Assembly: GCF_020509005.1 (NCBI RefSeq)
Contig: NC_063021.1
Coordinates: 2,480,001-2,544,000 of the forward strand
DNA: 64,000 nt
From: Fulvia fulva
Taxonomy: Eukaryota; Ascomycota; Dothideomycetes; Mycosphaerellales; Mycosphaerellaceae
Direction: 5' to 3'
The translations under genes and the position numbers were made by a program. The notes beneath the pieces were generated by a model that was given only the letters and a program-made list of their open reading frames with translations, did not search any database and was not told where the DNA came from. How positions within the stretch are numbered: the stretch's first letter is position 1; every line of letters begins with the position of its first letter. Shown one piece after another: positions 34,447-47,066 of the stretch.

Positions 34447-34460
34447 CTATATAGTCGCTA
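34447..34460. repeat. LINE-C copy 2 target-site duplication, right copy
   Basis: This matches 30358-30371 exactly. Confidence 0.9.
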
Positions 34461-36795
34461 TCTAGGAATAGTAGACAAACGGGAAGACGATACTTAGAGA
34501 CCCGAGATACTACCTCGTAGTCCCCGAAGGTAACTAGCTAGTAGCGCGAGTCTACTTCTACGTTAGTAAAGAAATCGTAATAATAACGTAGACGACCTAT
34601 ACCTACTCTAGCGACGTAGCTTCGCTACGGCTACGCCTTACCGACGGTAAAATAGTAGCTATCTATAACGCCTATAACTAGTACTCTATACTAGGCTTAA
34701 TAGAAGACGATAGCTAGTCGGCTACTCTCTACTAGCTCTAAGGAGCTCTCTAAGAGGACGACGATATATATATCCTAGTCGGTAACCTTAACCTCTACTA
34801 CCCGAGATAGGGAGGGGATAGCGTACTCTCGACCTATAACGCCGCTAATATACTTATTAGCCTAATAGAAGTATCCGGCCTTAACCTAGTACTCCTAGTA
34901 GGTATAGTTACGTACTAATAGTATAATACGACCTAGACGCTTAACCTAACCTTCGCGACCTAATAGTTAGCCTAGCGGATAGTCTTCTACGATACGGACC
35001 TAGAACCCGATACCGGCTACCTAGACTACCTAGCTATCTATACGACGTTCGATATAGTATACCTATAAGCGCTACTAGCCCTCGAACCGCGGCCCTAGTA
35101 GAAGCGTATAGACTAGAAGGAGGTTAATAAGGCCCTAAAGGAACGAATACCGGCCCTTATACCGCCGGTACCCCTCTACTTAGAGGCGGAACTCGACGCG
35201 GTAGTAGAGAACCTATAGTAGTATATCGCGGGAGTAATCCGGAATAGGATCTCTTAAGCCCGACCCTCTAAGTACGCGTCGCTAGCCTAGTTATAGGAAT
35301 ACGTAGACGTAGTCTCCTCTACGGTAGCGGCGAGGCGCTAGTAGAAAGAGACGAAATAAGACGCTATATACGCCCGATACCGCTAATTAGATAATAAGAA
35401 GGGTAGGATTATCCGGCGCTAGGGTAATATTACGTAGCGCGATGCCGTTAGGGAAGCTATAGGAGACTAGAGTAAGGTCTAGAGGCTTACTAAGTAGGTA
35501 TAAATAAGAAAGCCGGGGACGCCGCCGCTACTACTATAATTCTCGCCTATCTATAGAAGATAAGGGATCCTCTAGGAAACCTAATAAGGTAGAGCCGACG
35601 TATTAGTAGAAGCGTTCTTCCCTCCTCCGGTTACGGCTCGGCTTAACGATATCGAGGGCTTTATATACCTAGTAGAGCTCGAGACTAGCTAAGAGGTAAT
35701 AGAGGCGGAGATACTAAAAGTACTAAAAGTAGCGCTACTAGATAAGGCCCCTAGACCGGAAAAGATCCCGAACTAATTCCTTAAATACTACCGCTAGACG
35801 CTCGCCCTATACCTCGCGGGGCTATTTACGATATACCTCTATTAGTCCTACGTACCGACCCCTTTCCGATACTCGAGTATAGTCGTCCTCCGTAGGGAGG
35901 GTAAGGGTAGATACGACGTCGGAAAGGCCTACCGCCCGATAGCCCTACTAAGTACGATCGGGAAGGCGCTAGAGCGTATCGCGGCCGACCGTATCTCTTA
36001 GCTAGCCGAGGAGTACTAACTCCTCCCGGCTAAGTAGATAGGAGCCCGGCTAGGGCGGTCTACTACGACGGCCCTAGAACTCGTTACGGAGTAGGTCTAT
36101 ATAATATAGGTAATACGCTAATAATAGGTCGCTACCCTACTATTACTAGATATCTTAGGGGCGTTTAATAAGGTCTCCTATACTAGACTACTTTATAACC
36201 TCCGGGCGAAAGGTATACCTATTTAGCTCGTCGCGTTCGTCTAGTCCTTCCTTACTAACCGATCTACGGGGCTTATCCTTAGGGAGTAGCGTAAACCCTA
36301 TATATAGCCTCTAGAAACGGGGATCCTATAGGGCTCTTCGCTCTCCCCGATCCTCTTCCTCTTCTTCGCCTCTATACTCCTACCGCTACTTAGGGGTAGC
36401 GCCGGCGGTACTAACTCCTATATAGGCTTTATTAATAACATAAATATCCTAACGTATAGCGACTTAACCAAAACTAACTATCGCTAACCCGAAGCGGTAC
36501 TCGAGGTATATAAAGACTAGGCGGAGCGGTACGGGGCGGTCTTTATACCTAAGATATACTAGATAATCTACCTTACGAGGACCCCGAAGAAGTATAACCT
36601 CTAGGCTACTATCGAGGCCGGGACCGGCGGAAGCCGGATTACTCTATAGCTATCTATCCGGGTCCTAGGATTCTAAGTAGATACGTAGCTCCGGTAGTAC
36701 GCCTACCTAAAGTAACTCCGGTAGCGTAGGGACTAGAATAAGGCCTTAGTTATACGTCTCGCGGTCTCTACGTAGGGCGTAGCCTTTATAAAGGT
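34461..36795 (+). pseudogene. LINE-D ORF2 (endonuclease-RT), RIPed, continuation
   Basis: This continues the frame broken at 30371. Read through stops it gives an endonuclease (RVYFYVSKEI near 34550, VGDLNLYYPR near 34775, a decayed SSDH region near 35030) and an RT (YRPIALLSTIGKALE near 35930, a mutated LDI-GAFN-V near 36150, a decayed GIPQGS near 36320, an altered FVDD near 36430). It stops at about 36795, before the C-terminal Cys/His part, where a minus-strand LINE-E begins. Confidence 0.65.
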
Positions 36796-38116
36796 ACGGT
36801 AGCTATATATATATATTGTTTATTATACTATTATAGAGCCTATTAGCCTATATAGCTATACTAACTATTTCTAGTTATAAAGGGGAAACTCGTATTATAA
36901 AGTAACCCCGCCTTCTTTCGTGTTTTTCTTATTAAGGGTATACTAGTGTTATAGGCCTACCCTAATAACTACCCTGTCTATACTCCCTTAACCCTCCGCC
37001 TCTTCTCTCTCTACTCCTCCGTCTTACTAGCTAGCGCGAACTATTTAAGAAAGCCCTACTATAGTATCTACTATACTATCCGTCTTACGTCTCGCTTATC
37101 CGTTATAATTAACTAGTAGTCGCGTCTTACTACCTTAGCTCTCTACTAGCCTCGTCCTTCTACCTATTACGGGCACTATAGTATTATATACTCCGGGTTC
37201 TATAACGGGTGGTTATACTAGTATACTACGCTATATACGTCCGGGACTTTCCTTCTATATAGGTAGGTACTTAACCCGATATGTTCGGACCTAATCTATA
37301 TCGCGATGCTTACTTCGGCCCTTATTAGGTCACGGTAGAGTAGGTAGTTATGTCTCTAGAAGGGGCGTAAGGCTAGGGGTCCTCGATTTAGTAGGGAATT
37401 CTCTTTCTATTCCTATTCCTAAAGGTAGCCCGCTACCTACTCTACGAGGCTTTACGTCTTTACCTTATTACCCTTTTTCCTCCGTACTTTTTCCTCCTCC
37501 TCCTTCCTCTCTAGCTACCCCTAGGTTCGCTTAACGACTTTAAACGTACGTAGGTCGTCTTACTTTTAGCTTTAACGTTCCCTAAGGCTAGGTAGTTAGT
37601 CGTACCTCCTAGCGATCTTCTCCGTAGAGTCCCGAATAGCTTATTATACTAGATAATCCGCCGTCTTCCTAGCATATTAGATCCTCATTCCCTTTATATA
37701 ATGTTAAATCGGGGGGGGGCCCTATCTCGACCTCCGCTACTCTCGTTAGTATTATCTTATAGGCTCTTAGTATCCGTCTAAGGCTCGTAGCCTATGTCCG
37801 GTTTTGGGGTCCCTCTATCCGCTTTAGGATCGGTTTGCCTACTCCTCCTATCCCCTATATCTAGGCCGCGTAGAGTATTACTAGTTTTATAATCGTCTTA
37901 TATATAATCCTTACCTTATTAAAAGTAGCTCCCTTTATTAACGTTATAAGTCTAGTTATTATAGCCTCGATAACCTAGGCTCTATTCTAGGCTTTCCTAA
38001 TCTAGGGGTTCTAGCTAAGCTTAGGGTCTAGCTAGATTCCTAGGACTCGTAACTCGGGAGAGGGCTTCGTTACGTAACCCTAGATAGTTACCGGGACTTA
38101 TATATTATAGTAGAGT
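36796..38116 (-). mobile_element. LINE-E copy 1, 5'-truncated, RIPed
   Basis: This is a minus-strand LINE 3' portion. From 37090 to 38116 it is nearly identical to 60640-61660 (LINE-E copy 2). The 3' end resembles LINE-1 (ATATAGGCTAATAGGCTCTATAA in element orientation is 23 nt and is a RIPed form of the hairpin loop region) but ends in a TA run instead of ATCT. The coding part matches the C-terminal half of ORF2, including the IRSEHIG region. A C8-9 run near 37718 is a length polymorphism against copy 2. Confidence 0.65.
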
Positions 38117-40235
38117 TTCGATATATATCTCCTCGCGGAGCTATTAACTTCTCCTATCGTTAAACACGACATATTCGAAAGCCCTTATTAAGGCTATTCT
38201 AACGATCTATAAAGTAGGCTACTACCCCTAGAATTAAGGAAGTTCTACCTTACTTAACTTAGATAGCTTAAAGTTCTCTTCACCCCATTTCTTTAGCTCT
38301 AAACCCCGCGGGGGTACCTAGCCACATTAGGCAACTCCTAGGTAATAGTAGCCTAGGCTACGGTACTATCGGCACCTACCGCTCTATAGGCAAAGCTCCC
38401 CTAAGACAACTAGTAGCAACTTATAGAGGACGTAGAAAGTATAGAAACTAACGATTAGCTCCTATACCGGTCTCTATAGGTAATAATTACTTAGCTACGT
38501 ACAGCGCTTATACTATCGTATTACCGAGAGTAATAAGAAAAAAGGACGACGTCTTAGGCGATTAATAAGGCCACCCGGAACTAACACCCCTATAGCTAGG
38601 TATCGGTCGCGGTATCGATACTAGGCCCCCGCCTAACGTACGATATAGTTACGATCCGTATTATAGTAAAGGAAGACTAGGCCGAAGTAGCGAAGCTATC
38701 GAATAAGGAGCTCGCCTAGCGAATCAATTAACTAGGGGTAGTCGTAGTAAACTAATAGTCTAACGGTACTCTATAGATCTATACTAGCTCTACTACTACT
38801 AGGAGGCACCTAGAGGTATAGCTATAGTAGGTATCTAAGGTTACGGCATTAGCGAAGGTCTTAACGAAGTAATTTACGATCCTAGTCTACGACATACCTA
38901 AGGAGTTCGACCTAACTAACTAAGGTCACCTACGTACTCTCTAAGAGGACAACCCGGTTACTCTTAACTCTCTAATCTAGAAGGCGACTTGGCTCTATAG
39001 GAAATAGCTAGAAGGTAAGAAGGCCTCGGCGCTAATCGTATAGCTATAAGACGCGAAAGCGGCGGATCTAGTAATAGAACAAGGCCTAATCTAGTAATAT
39101 AGCCTTAAGATAGTCGAAAAGTACTCCTTATCCTTTCGTATCCTCTAATACTTTAAATACTCATAGTATAGATACTAAACCTATACGTATATAAACAAGT
39201 AGGCCTACTCGAACTATATAGGAGACTATATATCTAGGGACTATATATCGGCTACGAGATAGTACGCGAACTGTCCGGGGTACTACCTATCGTATAGCGC
39301 GGAATACCTATAGCGGAAACTAGCGAAAAACAAGGCACTTACAAACAGAACCGTCGCTCTAGGATTCTACGGCGACCGTAAGGCTAGTCTATACCGGAAC
39401 TAGCTAGCGGCGGTCGGGTATAAGCGCCCTAGGGCCGAGAATAAGATAAAGGATACGTAACCTAGGGCGTACTAGAGGCTACGTACTCTACTAGCTACGG
39501 CGAGGGAATCTAACTAGGCCCGGCCCCCCTTTAGTATATAGCTAATAGCCGTAGACTAGGACGCGCTAGGTAGTAGGACATAGGATATTTTAGAGGAAAT
39601 GATTATCGATAACAATAACTAGCCTCGACACGCTTAGTATTATCTAGCATAACGTCGACTATAGTAAGGATATAGTCTAGAACTATTTCCTATATAAGGC
39701 GGACCCGTACGTCTACTACGCCCTAGTAATCTAGGAGCTATAGATTAACTCGTACTATAAGAGACTAACGACCTACAAGTCACTAGGCTATATAAGGTAC
39801 CTACGAAGTAACGGTAGACCCCGTACGTACTTCTATATTAGTAAGGATATACTAGAATTCGACTAGGAGGTAGTATACTACGTAGACAAAGAAGGCGGGG
39901 AGATATTACCTCCCTGTACGTAGGTAGTACTTAGATATACAATATATATATATATAACCGCTAGCCTCGAGGTCTAGCCGCGACCTTAGGGTCTATAGAC
40001 ACCTAGATAGTACGCTTAAGAGACAAGGGTACGACATTGTAGTAGGAGACTTTAATATATACTACCCTTCCTAGGAAAGCCTTATATAGCTATACCCTAT
40101 AGCCGACAAAGTAATCGACTTAATAGCGAGTAACGTAATTCCCGTTAATACCCTAAAGGACCTATATACCTAGAAGAGAGGGGGACTCTAAGGCACGATC
40201 GACCTCTCCTAGATCTTAGATAGCTACTACTATAT
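38117..40235 (+). mobile_element. LINE-C copy 3, 5' end through endonuclease (RIPed)
   Basis: This begins with the LINE-C 5' UTR (about 38117-38310, also seen reversed at 46870-47051), then ORF1 (about 38330-39620, with zinc-knuckle sequence at 39150-39330) and the ORF2 endonuclease part from about 39630. It stops at 40235, where LINE-1 copy 4 is inserted. The missing 3' part is not found elsewhere in the window. It shows strong RIP. Confidence 0.8.
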
Positions 40236-41823
40236 AGATAGATAGATATTCTATTTAAGCTGTTATAGTACGCTATAGCCTATATAGCTATACTCTCTTA
40301 TTTTCGTATATATAGATAGAAGAACGTGTTAGTAAAAACCCCTCCTCCTTCCCGCCTATCTTTTCCCCCTCGTTATCGTCTTAGATTTCCCTTATTAAGG
40401 GTACGCTAGTATTATAGGCCTGCCCTAATAACTACCCTATCTATAACCCCCCTAGCTTCCGTCTCTTGTCTATCTACTCCTCCGTCTCGCTACCGAGGCT
40501 AAACTACTAGAGGTATCCCTACTATAGTATCTACTAAGCGATTCGGCGAATGTTACCTTTGTCCCTAATAATTAACTTATAGTCTCTCCTTCCCGCTTAG
40601 TGCCTCTAATTTCCCCTACTACTCGCCTACTACGGGTATTGTAGTAGTATATATTCTAAGATTTACGATAGGTAGCTATACTAGTAGGCTAGGCTTTAGA
40701 TGTCTAGTACGTGTCTCCTAAATAGGTAGGCCCTTAGTCTAATATATTCGGACCTAATTTGGATCGCTATACTTACTTCGGCCCTTATTAGGTCCCTAGA
40801 TAGCTAGTAATTGTGTCTCTAGAAAGCTCGGAGTACTATCGGGCCTATTGTCTTTAGGGGGTTCCTTTTCTAGTCCTACTCCTATAGGTAGCTCGCTATC
40901 TATTCCGCTAGACTTTAGGTCTTAGCCTTACTCCCGCCGGCCTAGCGAGTCCTACGCTCCTCCTCTTTTCGTGCTCGCTATTAGGTACTTGTCTATACGG
41001 CCGCGAAGGTAGTAAGGTCATCCTCTTTTTAGCTTGTCCTATGTCTAGCCCCTCTCCGGTAGCGGCTTTCTATCTTATTCTTCGCCTCCTAGATCGTAGT
41101 TTATACTAGGTAATCTATCGTCTTTACCGCGTATTAAATTCTTATTCCCCGGATATATTAGCCGATTAGAGGTGTTCCCGTCTCTATTTCTACCGTACCT
41201 ATAAACGTTATCTTATATACCCCTAGTATTCTACGTAGGTTACCTACCTAAGTCCTATTTAGGGATTACTCTATCCGTTCCGGGATTGCTTACCTACGCC
41301 TCCTATACCCTAAATCTATGCCCTATATAATATAGCTAGTCTAACGATCGCCTTATATTTTACCCTTACCTTATCAAATATTACTCCCTATATAAACGCC
41401 GTAAGCCTCTTTATCGAGGCTTCGTTAACTTACGCTCGACTCTAGGCTTTCTTAATCTATATATTCTAGCTTAGCTTCGGGTCGAGCTAGATCCCTAGTA
41501 CTCGTAGCTCTGCTAATAGTTTAGTCTCGTATCCTTAGATTCTTACCGCGGCCTTTATATTATAGTACGTTCTCGCTCTACTAAAGTATATAAGCTAGTA
41601 CTTTTTAGGGGCGAACCGGGTACTATACTTCTTTACCTACTCCTCGCATTTCTTATACCTATCTTTAAGGAGGCGACAGTTCTCCTCTATCGAGTCTAAC
41701 TAGGCTAGAATGTTTATATCGTCTATAAATCCCGATACTAAGGTTTACGGAGGGGTAAGTAGGGGAATTAGGTTAGACATAAATATTAGAAATAGGATAG
41801 GGGAGAGATTAGATCCCTAAGGT
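40236..41823 (-). mobile_element. LINE-1 copy 4, 3' part, RIPed
   Basis: The ATCT tail (reversed, 40236-40252), the hairpin at 40258-40289 and ORF2 C-terminal to RT sequence read on the minus strand and match LINE-1 copies 1-3. It breaks at 41823 at the GIPQGS region, where a gypsy LTR starts. The target in element orientation begins CTATATAG and is LINE-C copy 3 endonuclease sequence. Confidence 0.82.
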
Positions 41824-42017
41824 TGTTACGAGGCTATAGTACGAGAGTATAGGGGTGTAGTATTAATAAAGTCAATAGCTAAAGAGAGAAGTAGGTTCTA
41901 AGGTCGAGGCCTATACTTAAGGGCCGAGGTGTTATAGGTCGGCTTCGGGCCGAGCGTTACGTAATCCAAGGTCACGTGCCCCTTTACTAATCCTTTACTT
42001 ACGGAGCGGCCGTAATA
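41824..42017 (-). repeat. Ty3/gypsy 3' LTR (194 bp)
   Basis: On the minus strand it starts TATTACGG (RIPed TGTTACGG) and ends CGTAACA, giving the inverted TGTTACG/CGTAACA termini of an LTR. A purine tract GAAGGGGGTAG precedes it on the minus strand, so it is a 3' LTR. A related but diverged copy lies at 63380-63584. No 5-bp target duplication links the two. Confidence 0.65.
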
Positions 42018-42052
42018 CTACCCCCTTCGTCTCGAAGCGTATGTCCTTAAAT
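42018..42052 (-). pseudogene. gypsy pol extreme C-terminus and polypurine tract
   Basis: This short stretch, joined to 47067 across the LINE-C insertion, completes the gypsy reading frame and ends in the purine tract GAAGGGGG used to prime plus-strand DNA. Confidence 0.5.
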
Positions 42053-42067
42053 CTTCCTTAGTATATA
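42053..42067. repeat. LINE-C copy 4 target-site duplication, left copy
   Basis: CTTCCTTAGTATATA is repeated exactly at 47052-47066. Confidence 0.85.
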
Positions 42068-42249
42068 GATAGATAGATAGATTTGTTATTCCCCTATTCT
42101 AGGACCCTATCCGGCCTATATAGGTATATATCTATTATTATATATAAAGGGAAATCTAAATAGGTGAAAACCCTTCCCGCCCCCGACTACTCCTTATCTA
42201 GTTTAGCTTTCCCTCTAAACGTACGTAGTCTATATTACTACCCCGTTAG

Positions 42250-45200
42250 CCCCCGCTCCTAGCCGGTCTCGTCGCGCTACGTCGTGTCCTCTCTTCCTAT
42301 ACTGCTCCTACTAGGCGGTACTGTTCTAGCCAGCCCTTCTCTAGTATCTAGTTCGTAATACGCCGTAGGTCCTTAGCGTTATTAAGAAGTGCCCTAATCG
42401 TCCGGTTCCTCGCCTTTACTATCTACTCCCCCCTTCCTAGCGACTACCTCGGATAGACGAGGAGTACGTACCGTACGTTCTAGGAGCGATAGCCGTAGGG
42501 GCAGCTAGTATTCGTATATTCTAGAACCTTCCTCTATAATAGGTACCCCTAGAGGCCGATGTGTTCGCTTCGTAGTTAGGTTACTATACTACTCTATACC
42601 CTCGTAAGGCGGTAGTAGATAAGCTTCGGGGGGTACTTGACCGCGGATTTCGTAGCTAACTATTCCTTAGGTTGTCCCGCTAGCTAAGGGCGTCTACTAT
42701 ACCCTATAACCTAGTTATTCTACCTTTCCTTCTATAGTTACTCTATAAACAATTTCTTACTCTCCTATTATATTACTAGCTATTCGTCCCTTACCCGGTA
42801 GTTCGGCTCGTTTCCGGGTCGAATACCTTTATACGCTAGTACTAATTCGCGGGCCCTTACGACTATACTAGCGATGACCTTCTATACTAGGTACTATACC
42901 GACTTGCCTAAGTAGGAGGTCCGTAGTCCCTAGATATATAGGTCGATCGGCGGTATAGCGGTCTCGTACTTAAGCATCCTCGTTAGTATCGACTTATATA
43001 CCCCGGTGACCTTCCTTAGGCATTAGTTTTAGATCTTCGCTAGCGGCGCGACGAGTCCCTTCGATAGGTAGGCCCTCTCGCCTAAGGACTACACTTGGCT
43101 ACTATAGGTAAGGACTGGCCGTATAATAGCCGTATATAGAAGTCGTGACTACCGGAAGTCCGCCCCCTATATAGACGTAGTAAGCCTCTAGTATAATGCT
43201 ATATTCTGTTTAGCTTTCCGTAATATTGCCTATACGTGCTTCCTCTACCGTAGCGCCGGGTCTACCTATAGTCCGAGGATCCTAAGCTAATTTGCCGGGT
43301 TAGTCGTATACCCCTATATCTAGATAGAAGCTTATATATTGTGGAACCGTAGCCGGCGCGTAAAGTGTATTAGATTGTACTTTTCTAGGGTAAACTAAGC
43401 CCCGTGCCTCCTAGCCTAGTCCTCGTAGATCTTATACTTCTCTTCTAGTAGCCTATAGTTCTCCTTAGTCGAGGAAGACTACGCTAGGATGTTTATGTCG
43501 TCTACGAAGCCGCTCGTAGCGGTGTTCTAGGATTCTAGGGCTAGGAGTAGCGTCGCTATAAAGAAGAGGAACAGAATAGGTACTAGCGTTAAGCCTTACG
43601 GGATTCTAGTATAGACTACTTGAAATAGGCTTCTATACTAGCCGACTAGGATCGACGTACTACGGTTTTGAAGGTAGGACCGTATAAAGTTAATAAGCTA
43701 CTTAGGGAGTCCTTTCGACCTTAGGATATAGAGTAGCCGCGGGTATAATACGTAGTCGAAGGCTCCCGATATGTCTAGGCTAAGTAAGGAAGCCACCTTA
43801 TCCCTATTCTTATACTAGATGGCCTTTACCTAAGAGGTAATAAGTTCTATCGCGGATAGCGTCGATCGCTATAGGCGCGCACCTATCTAGGTGTCCGGGA
43901 GTAGGGAGTGTTCCTCTACCGCCTCGAAGAGTCTCGGTATAACTAGCTTCTTAAGCGCCTTCCTAAGAGTATTAAGGAGCGTAATTAGGCGGTACGACTT
44001 TATCTACGTATAGTCTTCCTTCTACGGCTTACGTAGGACTACTATCGTCGATTGTTTAAAAGCTATCGGGTGGTACCCAGTCTGTAGGTAGGCGTTAAAG
44101 ATCGCTATAACTACTAGGGCTAGTTGATCTCTACACTTCTTTAGTAGCTCGTTTAGGATCCTATCCGGCCCCGGGGCTTTCTTCGCCGGTAACTTCCTTA
44201 GTATAGCGGCAACTTCTCCCTCGGACACCTCCTATTAGACCGCGATACTAGGGGCTAGGGGAGTAGAGCTGTTTATGTCGCTTAGATTAGCCTCGACTAG
44301 GGGCGGGAAGAACTTACTAGCTAGTAGACGCGCCTTAGCCTCGGGGTCGCTAGCCGGGCTACTAGGTGATTGTAGCGCTAGGATAGAGAAGGAGGGGCCC
44401 TATATAGGGTCCTGTCGGGCCTATTTCGCTAGCTTCTATATCCTCTCTAGCTTACCGGCGATTTCTTCTACTATAGCCCTCTAGCCGACTGCTTTCTCCC
44501 TCCGTATTATAGCCTTCTTCTATTAGTATACCTCCCTATATACGTTCTAGGCCTCCTCGCTATAGCTACTCGTCTATACCCGGCGGGCTCTCCTTACTTC
44601 TCTTACTACCGTAGTATACTCCGGCGTCTAGTATAGTTTAGACTATATTATTAGTTAGGCAAGCGGAACGTAAAGTAAGGTCGCTTTTCTTATTTCGTCT
44701 ATTAACCCCTAGACTGCTTCGTCTATCTCGTCTTTACTATTATATTACTACTACGCGATCTAGACTAGCCTCTTAGAGTTATCGAGGTACGCCTAGGCAT
44801 TAGCCTAGTAGGCCTTTCCCTAGTTTAGCTTAGGGGTTCTCGCTAGTATACGTTATATCTATGTCGTAATAGAGGTCCTGACTAGTATATAGTCTAACGA
44901 CGCCTCGAGTTTATGTTCGATCTTATAGTAGGTTACCGTATAGTAGTAGCTATCTAAGATCTAGGAGAGGTCGATCGTGCCTTAGAGTCCCCCTCTCTTC
45001 TAGGTACCTAGGTCCTTCGGGGTATTAAGGGCAATTGCGTTACTCGCTATTAAGTCGAGTACTTCGTCGGCTATAGGGTACGGCTATATAAGGCTTTCCT
45101 AGGAAGGGTAGTATACGTTAAAGTCTCCTACTACGATATAGTACCCTTATCTCTTAAGCGCACTGTCTAGGTATCTATAGACCCCTAGGTCGCGGCTAGA

Positions 45201-45560
45201 CCTCGAGGCTAGCGGTTGTATATATAGGTTGTGTATCTAGGTGCTACCTACGTAGAGGGAGGTAATATCGCCCTCGCCTTCTTCGTCTACGTAGTATACT
45301 ACCTCCTAGTCGGATTCTAGTATGTCCTTGCTAATATAGAAGTACGTACGGGGTCTGCCGTCGCCTCGTAGGCATGTCGTATAGCCTAGTGACTTATAGG
45401 TCGTTAGTCTCTTATAGTACGGGTTAATCTATAGCTCCTAGATTATAAGGACGTAGTAGACGCGCGGGTCCGCCTCGTATAGGAAATAGTTCTATACTAT
45501 ATCCTTACTATAGTTAACGTTATACTAGATAATACTAAGCGTGTCGAGGCTAGTTATCGT
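42250..45560 (-). pseudogene. LINE-C copy 4 ORF2, RIPed
   Basis: This is the same frame as the intact ORF2 at 30956-34273, with many Gln and Trp codons turned into TAG/TAA. The stretch 44228-44022 still reads LRKLPAKKAPGPD and TGYHPIAFKQS, the segment just before the RT core, and ends at the RKPQKED region where a Gln codon has become TAG. Confidence 0.8.
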
Positions 45561-46840
45561 TATCGACAATCATTTCCTCTATAATGTCCTATGTCCTACT
45601 ACCTAGCGCGTCCTAGTCTACGCGTATCGGTTATATACTAAAGGGGAGCCGGGCCTAGTTAGATTCCCTCGCCGTAGCTAGTAGCGTACGTGGCCTCCCG
45701 TACGCCCTAGGCTACGTATCCTTTATCTTATTCTCGGCCCTAGGGCGCTTATACCCGACCGCCGCTAGCTAGTTCCGGTATAGACTAGCCTTACGGTCGC
45801 CGTAGAATCCTAGAGCGACGGTTCTGTTTGTAATTGCCTTGTTTCTCGCTAGTTTCCGCTATAGGTATTCCGCGCTATACGATAGGTAGTACCCCGGCCA
45901 GTTCCCGTACCGCCTCGTAGCCGATATATAGTCCCTAGATATATAGTCTCCTATATAGTTCGAGTAGGCCTACTTGTTTATACACGTGTAGGTTTGGTGT
46001 CTATACTATTGGCATTTGAAGTATTAGAGGACGCGAAAGTATAAGGAGTACTTTTCGACTATCTTAAGGCTATATTACTAGATTAGGCCTTGTTCTATTA
46101 CTAGATCCGCCGCTTTCGCGTCTTATAGCTATACGATTAGCGCCGAGGCCTTCTTACCTTCTAGCTATTTCCTATAGAGCCAAGTCGCCTTCTAGATTAG
46201 AGAGTTAAGAGTGACCGGGTTGTCCTCTTAGAGAGTACGTAGGTAACCTTAGTGAGTTAGGTCGAACTCTTTAGGTGTATCGTAGACTAGGATCGTGAAT
46301 TACTTCGTTAAGACCTTCGCTAATACCGCAACCTTAGATGCCTACTATAGCTATACCTCTAGGTGCCTCCTAGCAGTAGTAGAGCTAGTATAGATCTATA
46401 GAGTGCCGTTAGACTATTAGTTCACTACGACCACCCCTAGTTAGTTAATTCGTTAGGCGAGCTCCTTGTTCGATAGCTTTATAACTTCGGCCTAGTCTTC
46501 CTTTGCTATAATACGGATCGTAACTACATCGTACGTTAGGCGGGGGCCTAGTATCGATGCCGCGACCGATACCTAGCTATAGGGGTATTGATTCCGGGTG
46601 GCCTTACTAATCGCCTAGGACGTCGTCCTTATTTCTTATTACCCTCGGTAATACGACAGTACAAGCGCCGTACGTAGCTAAGTAATCATTACCTATAGAG
46701 ACCGGTAAGGGAGCTAATCGTTAGTTCCTATACTTTTTGCGTCCTCTATAAGTTACTACTAGTTGTCTTAGGGGGGCTTCGCCTATAGGGCCGTAGGCGC
46801 CGTTAGTACCGTAGCCTAGGCTACTATTGCCTAGGAGTTG
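45561..46840 (-). pseudogene. LINE-C copy 4 ORF1, RIPed
   Basis: The zinc-knuckle region lies at about 46030-45850 and the N-terminal region at 46840-46120, both matching copies 1 and 3. Many Cys and His codons and all reading continuity are lost. Confidence 0.7.
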
Positions 46841-46859
46841 CCTAATGTAGCTAGGCACC

Positions 46860-47051
46860 TCCGTGGCGTTTAGAGCTAAAGAAACAGGGTGAAGAGAACT
46901 TTAAGCTATCTAGATTAAATAAGGTAGAACTCCCTTAGTCCTAGGGGCAGTGGCCTACTTTGTATATCGTTAGAATGGCCTTAATAAGAGCTTTCGAATG
47001 TGTCTTGTTTTGGCGTAGAGATCGATCCGGCTAAGAATATATTCTAAGGTC
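46860..47051 (-). promoter_or_regulatory. LINE-C 5' UTR / probable internal promoter region
   Basis: This about 190-bp segment precedes ORF1 in full-length copy 4 and recurs at 38117-38310 and in deleted copy 5 at about 58484-58610. LINEs usually carry their promoter here. I see no specific promoter element. Confidence 0.5.
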
Positions 47052-47066
47052 CTTCCTTAGTATATA
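47052..47066. repeat. LINE-C copy 4 target-site duplication, right copy
   Basis: This matches 42053-42067 exactly. Confidence 0.85.

Larger units (their letters stand above)
42068..47051 (-). mobile_element. LINE-C copy 4, full-length, RIPed
   Basis: It is bounded by a 15-bp target duplication and is 4,984 bp long, the best measure of complete LINE-C. In element orientation: 5' UTR (47051-~46860), ORF1 (~46840-45560), ORF2 (~45560-42250), 3' UTR, hairpin and ATCT tail. It aligns with unRIPed copy 2 and with copies 1 and 3; differences are mainly CA to TA and TG to TA. A 68-codon open stretch at 44228-44022 is a surviving piece of ORF2 before the RT core. It sits inside the 3' end of the gypsy pol gene. 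Confidence 0.88.

Noticed and set aside
44275..44484. 69-codon plus-strand ORF
   Set aside because: It is antisense to LINE-C copy 4 ORF2 and corresponds to the antisense reading at 31846-32274 in the intact copy.
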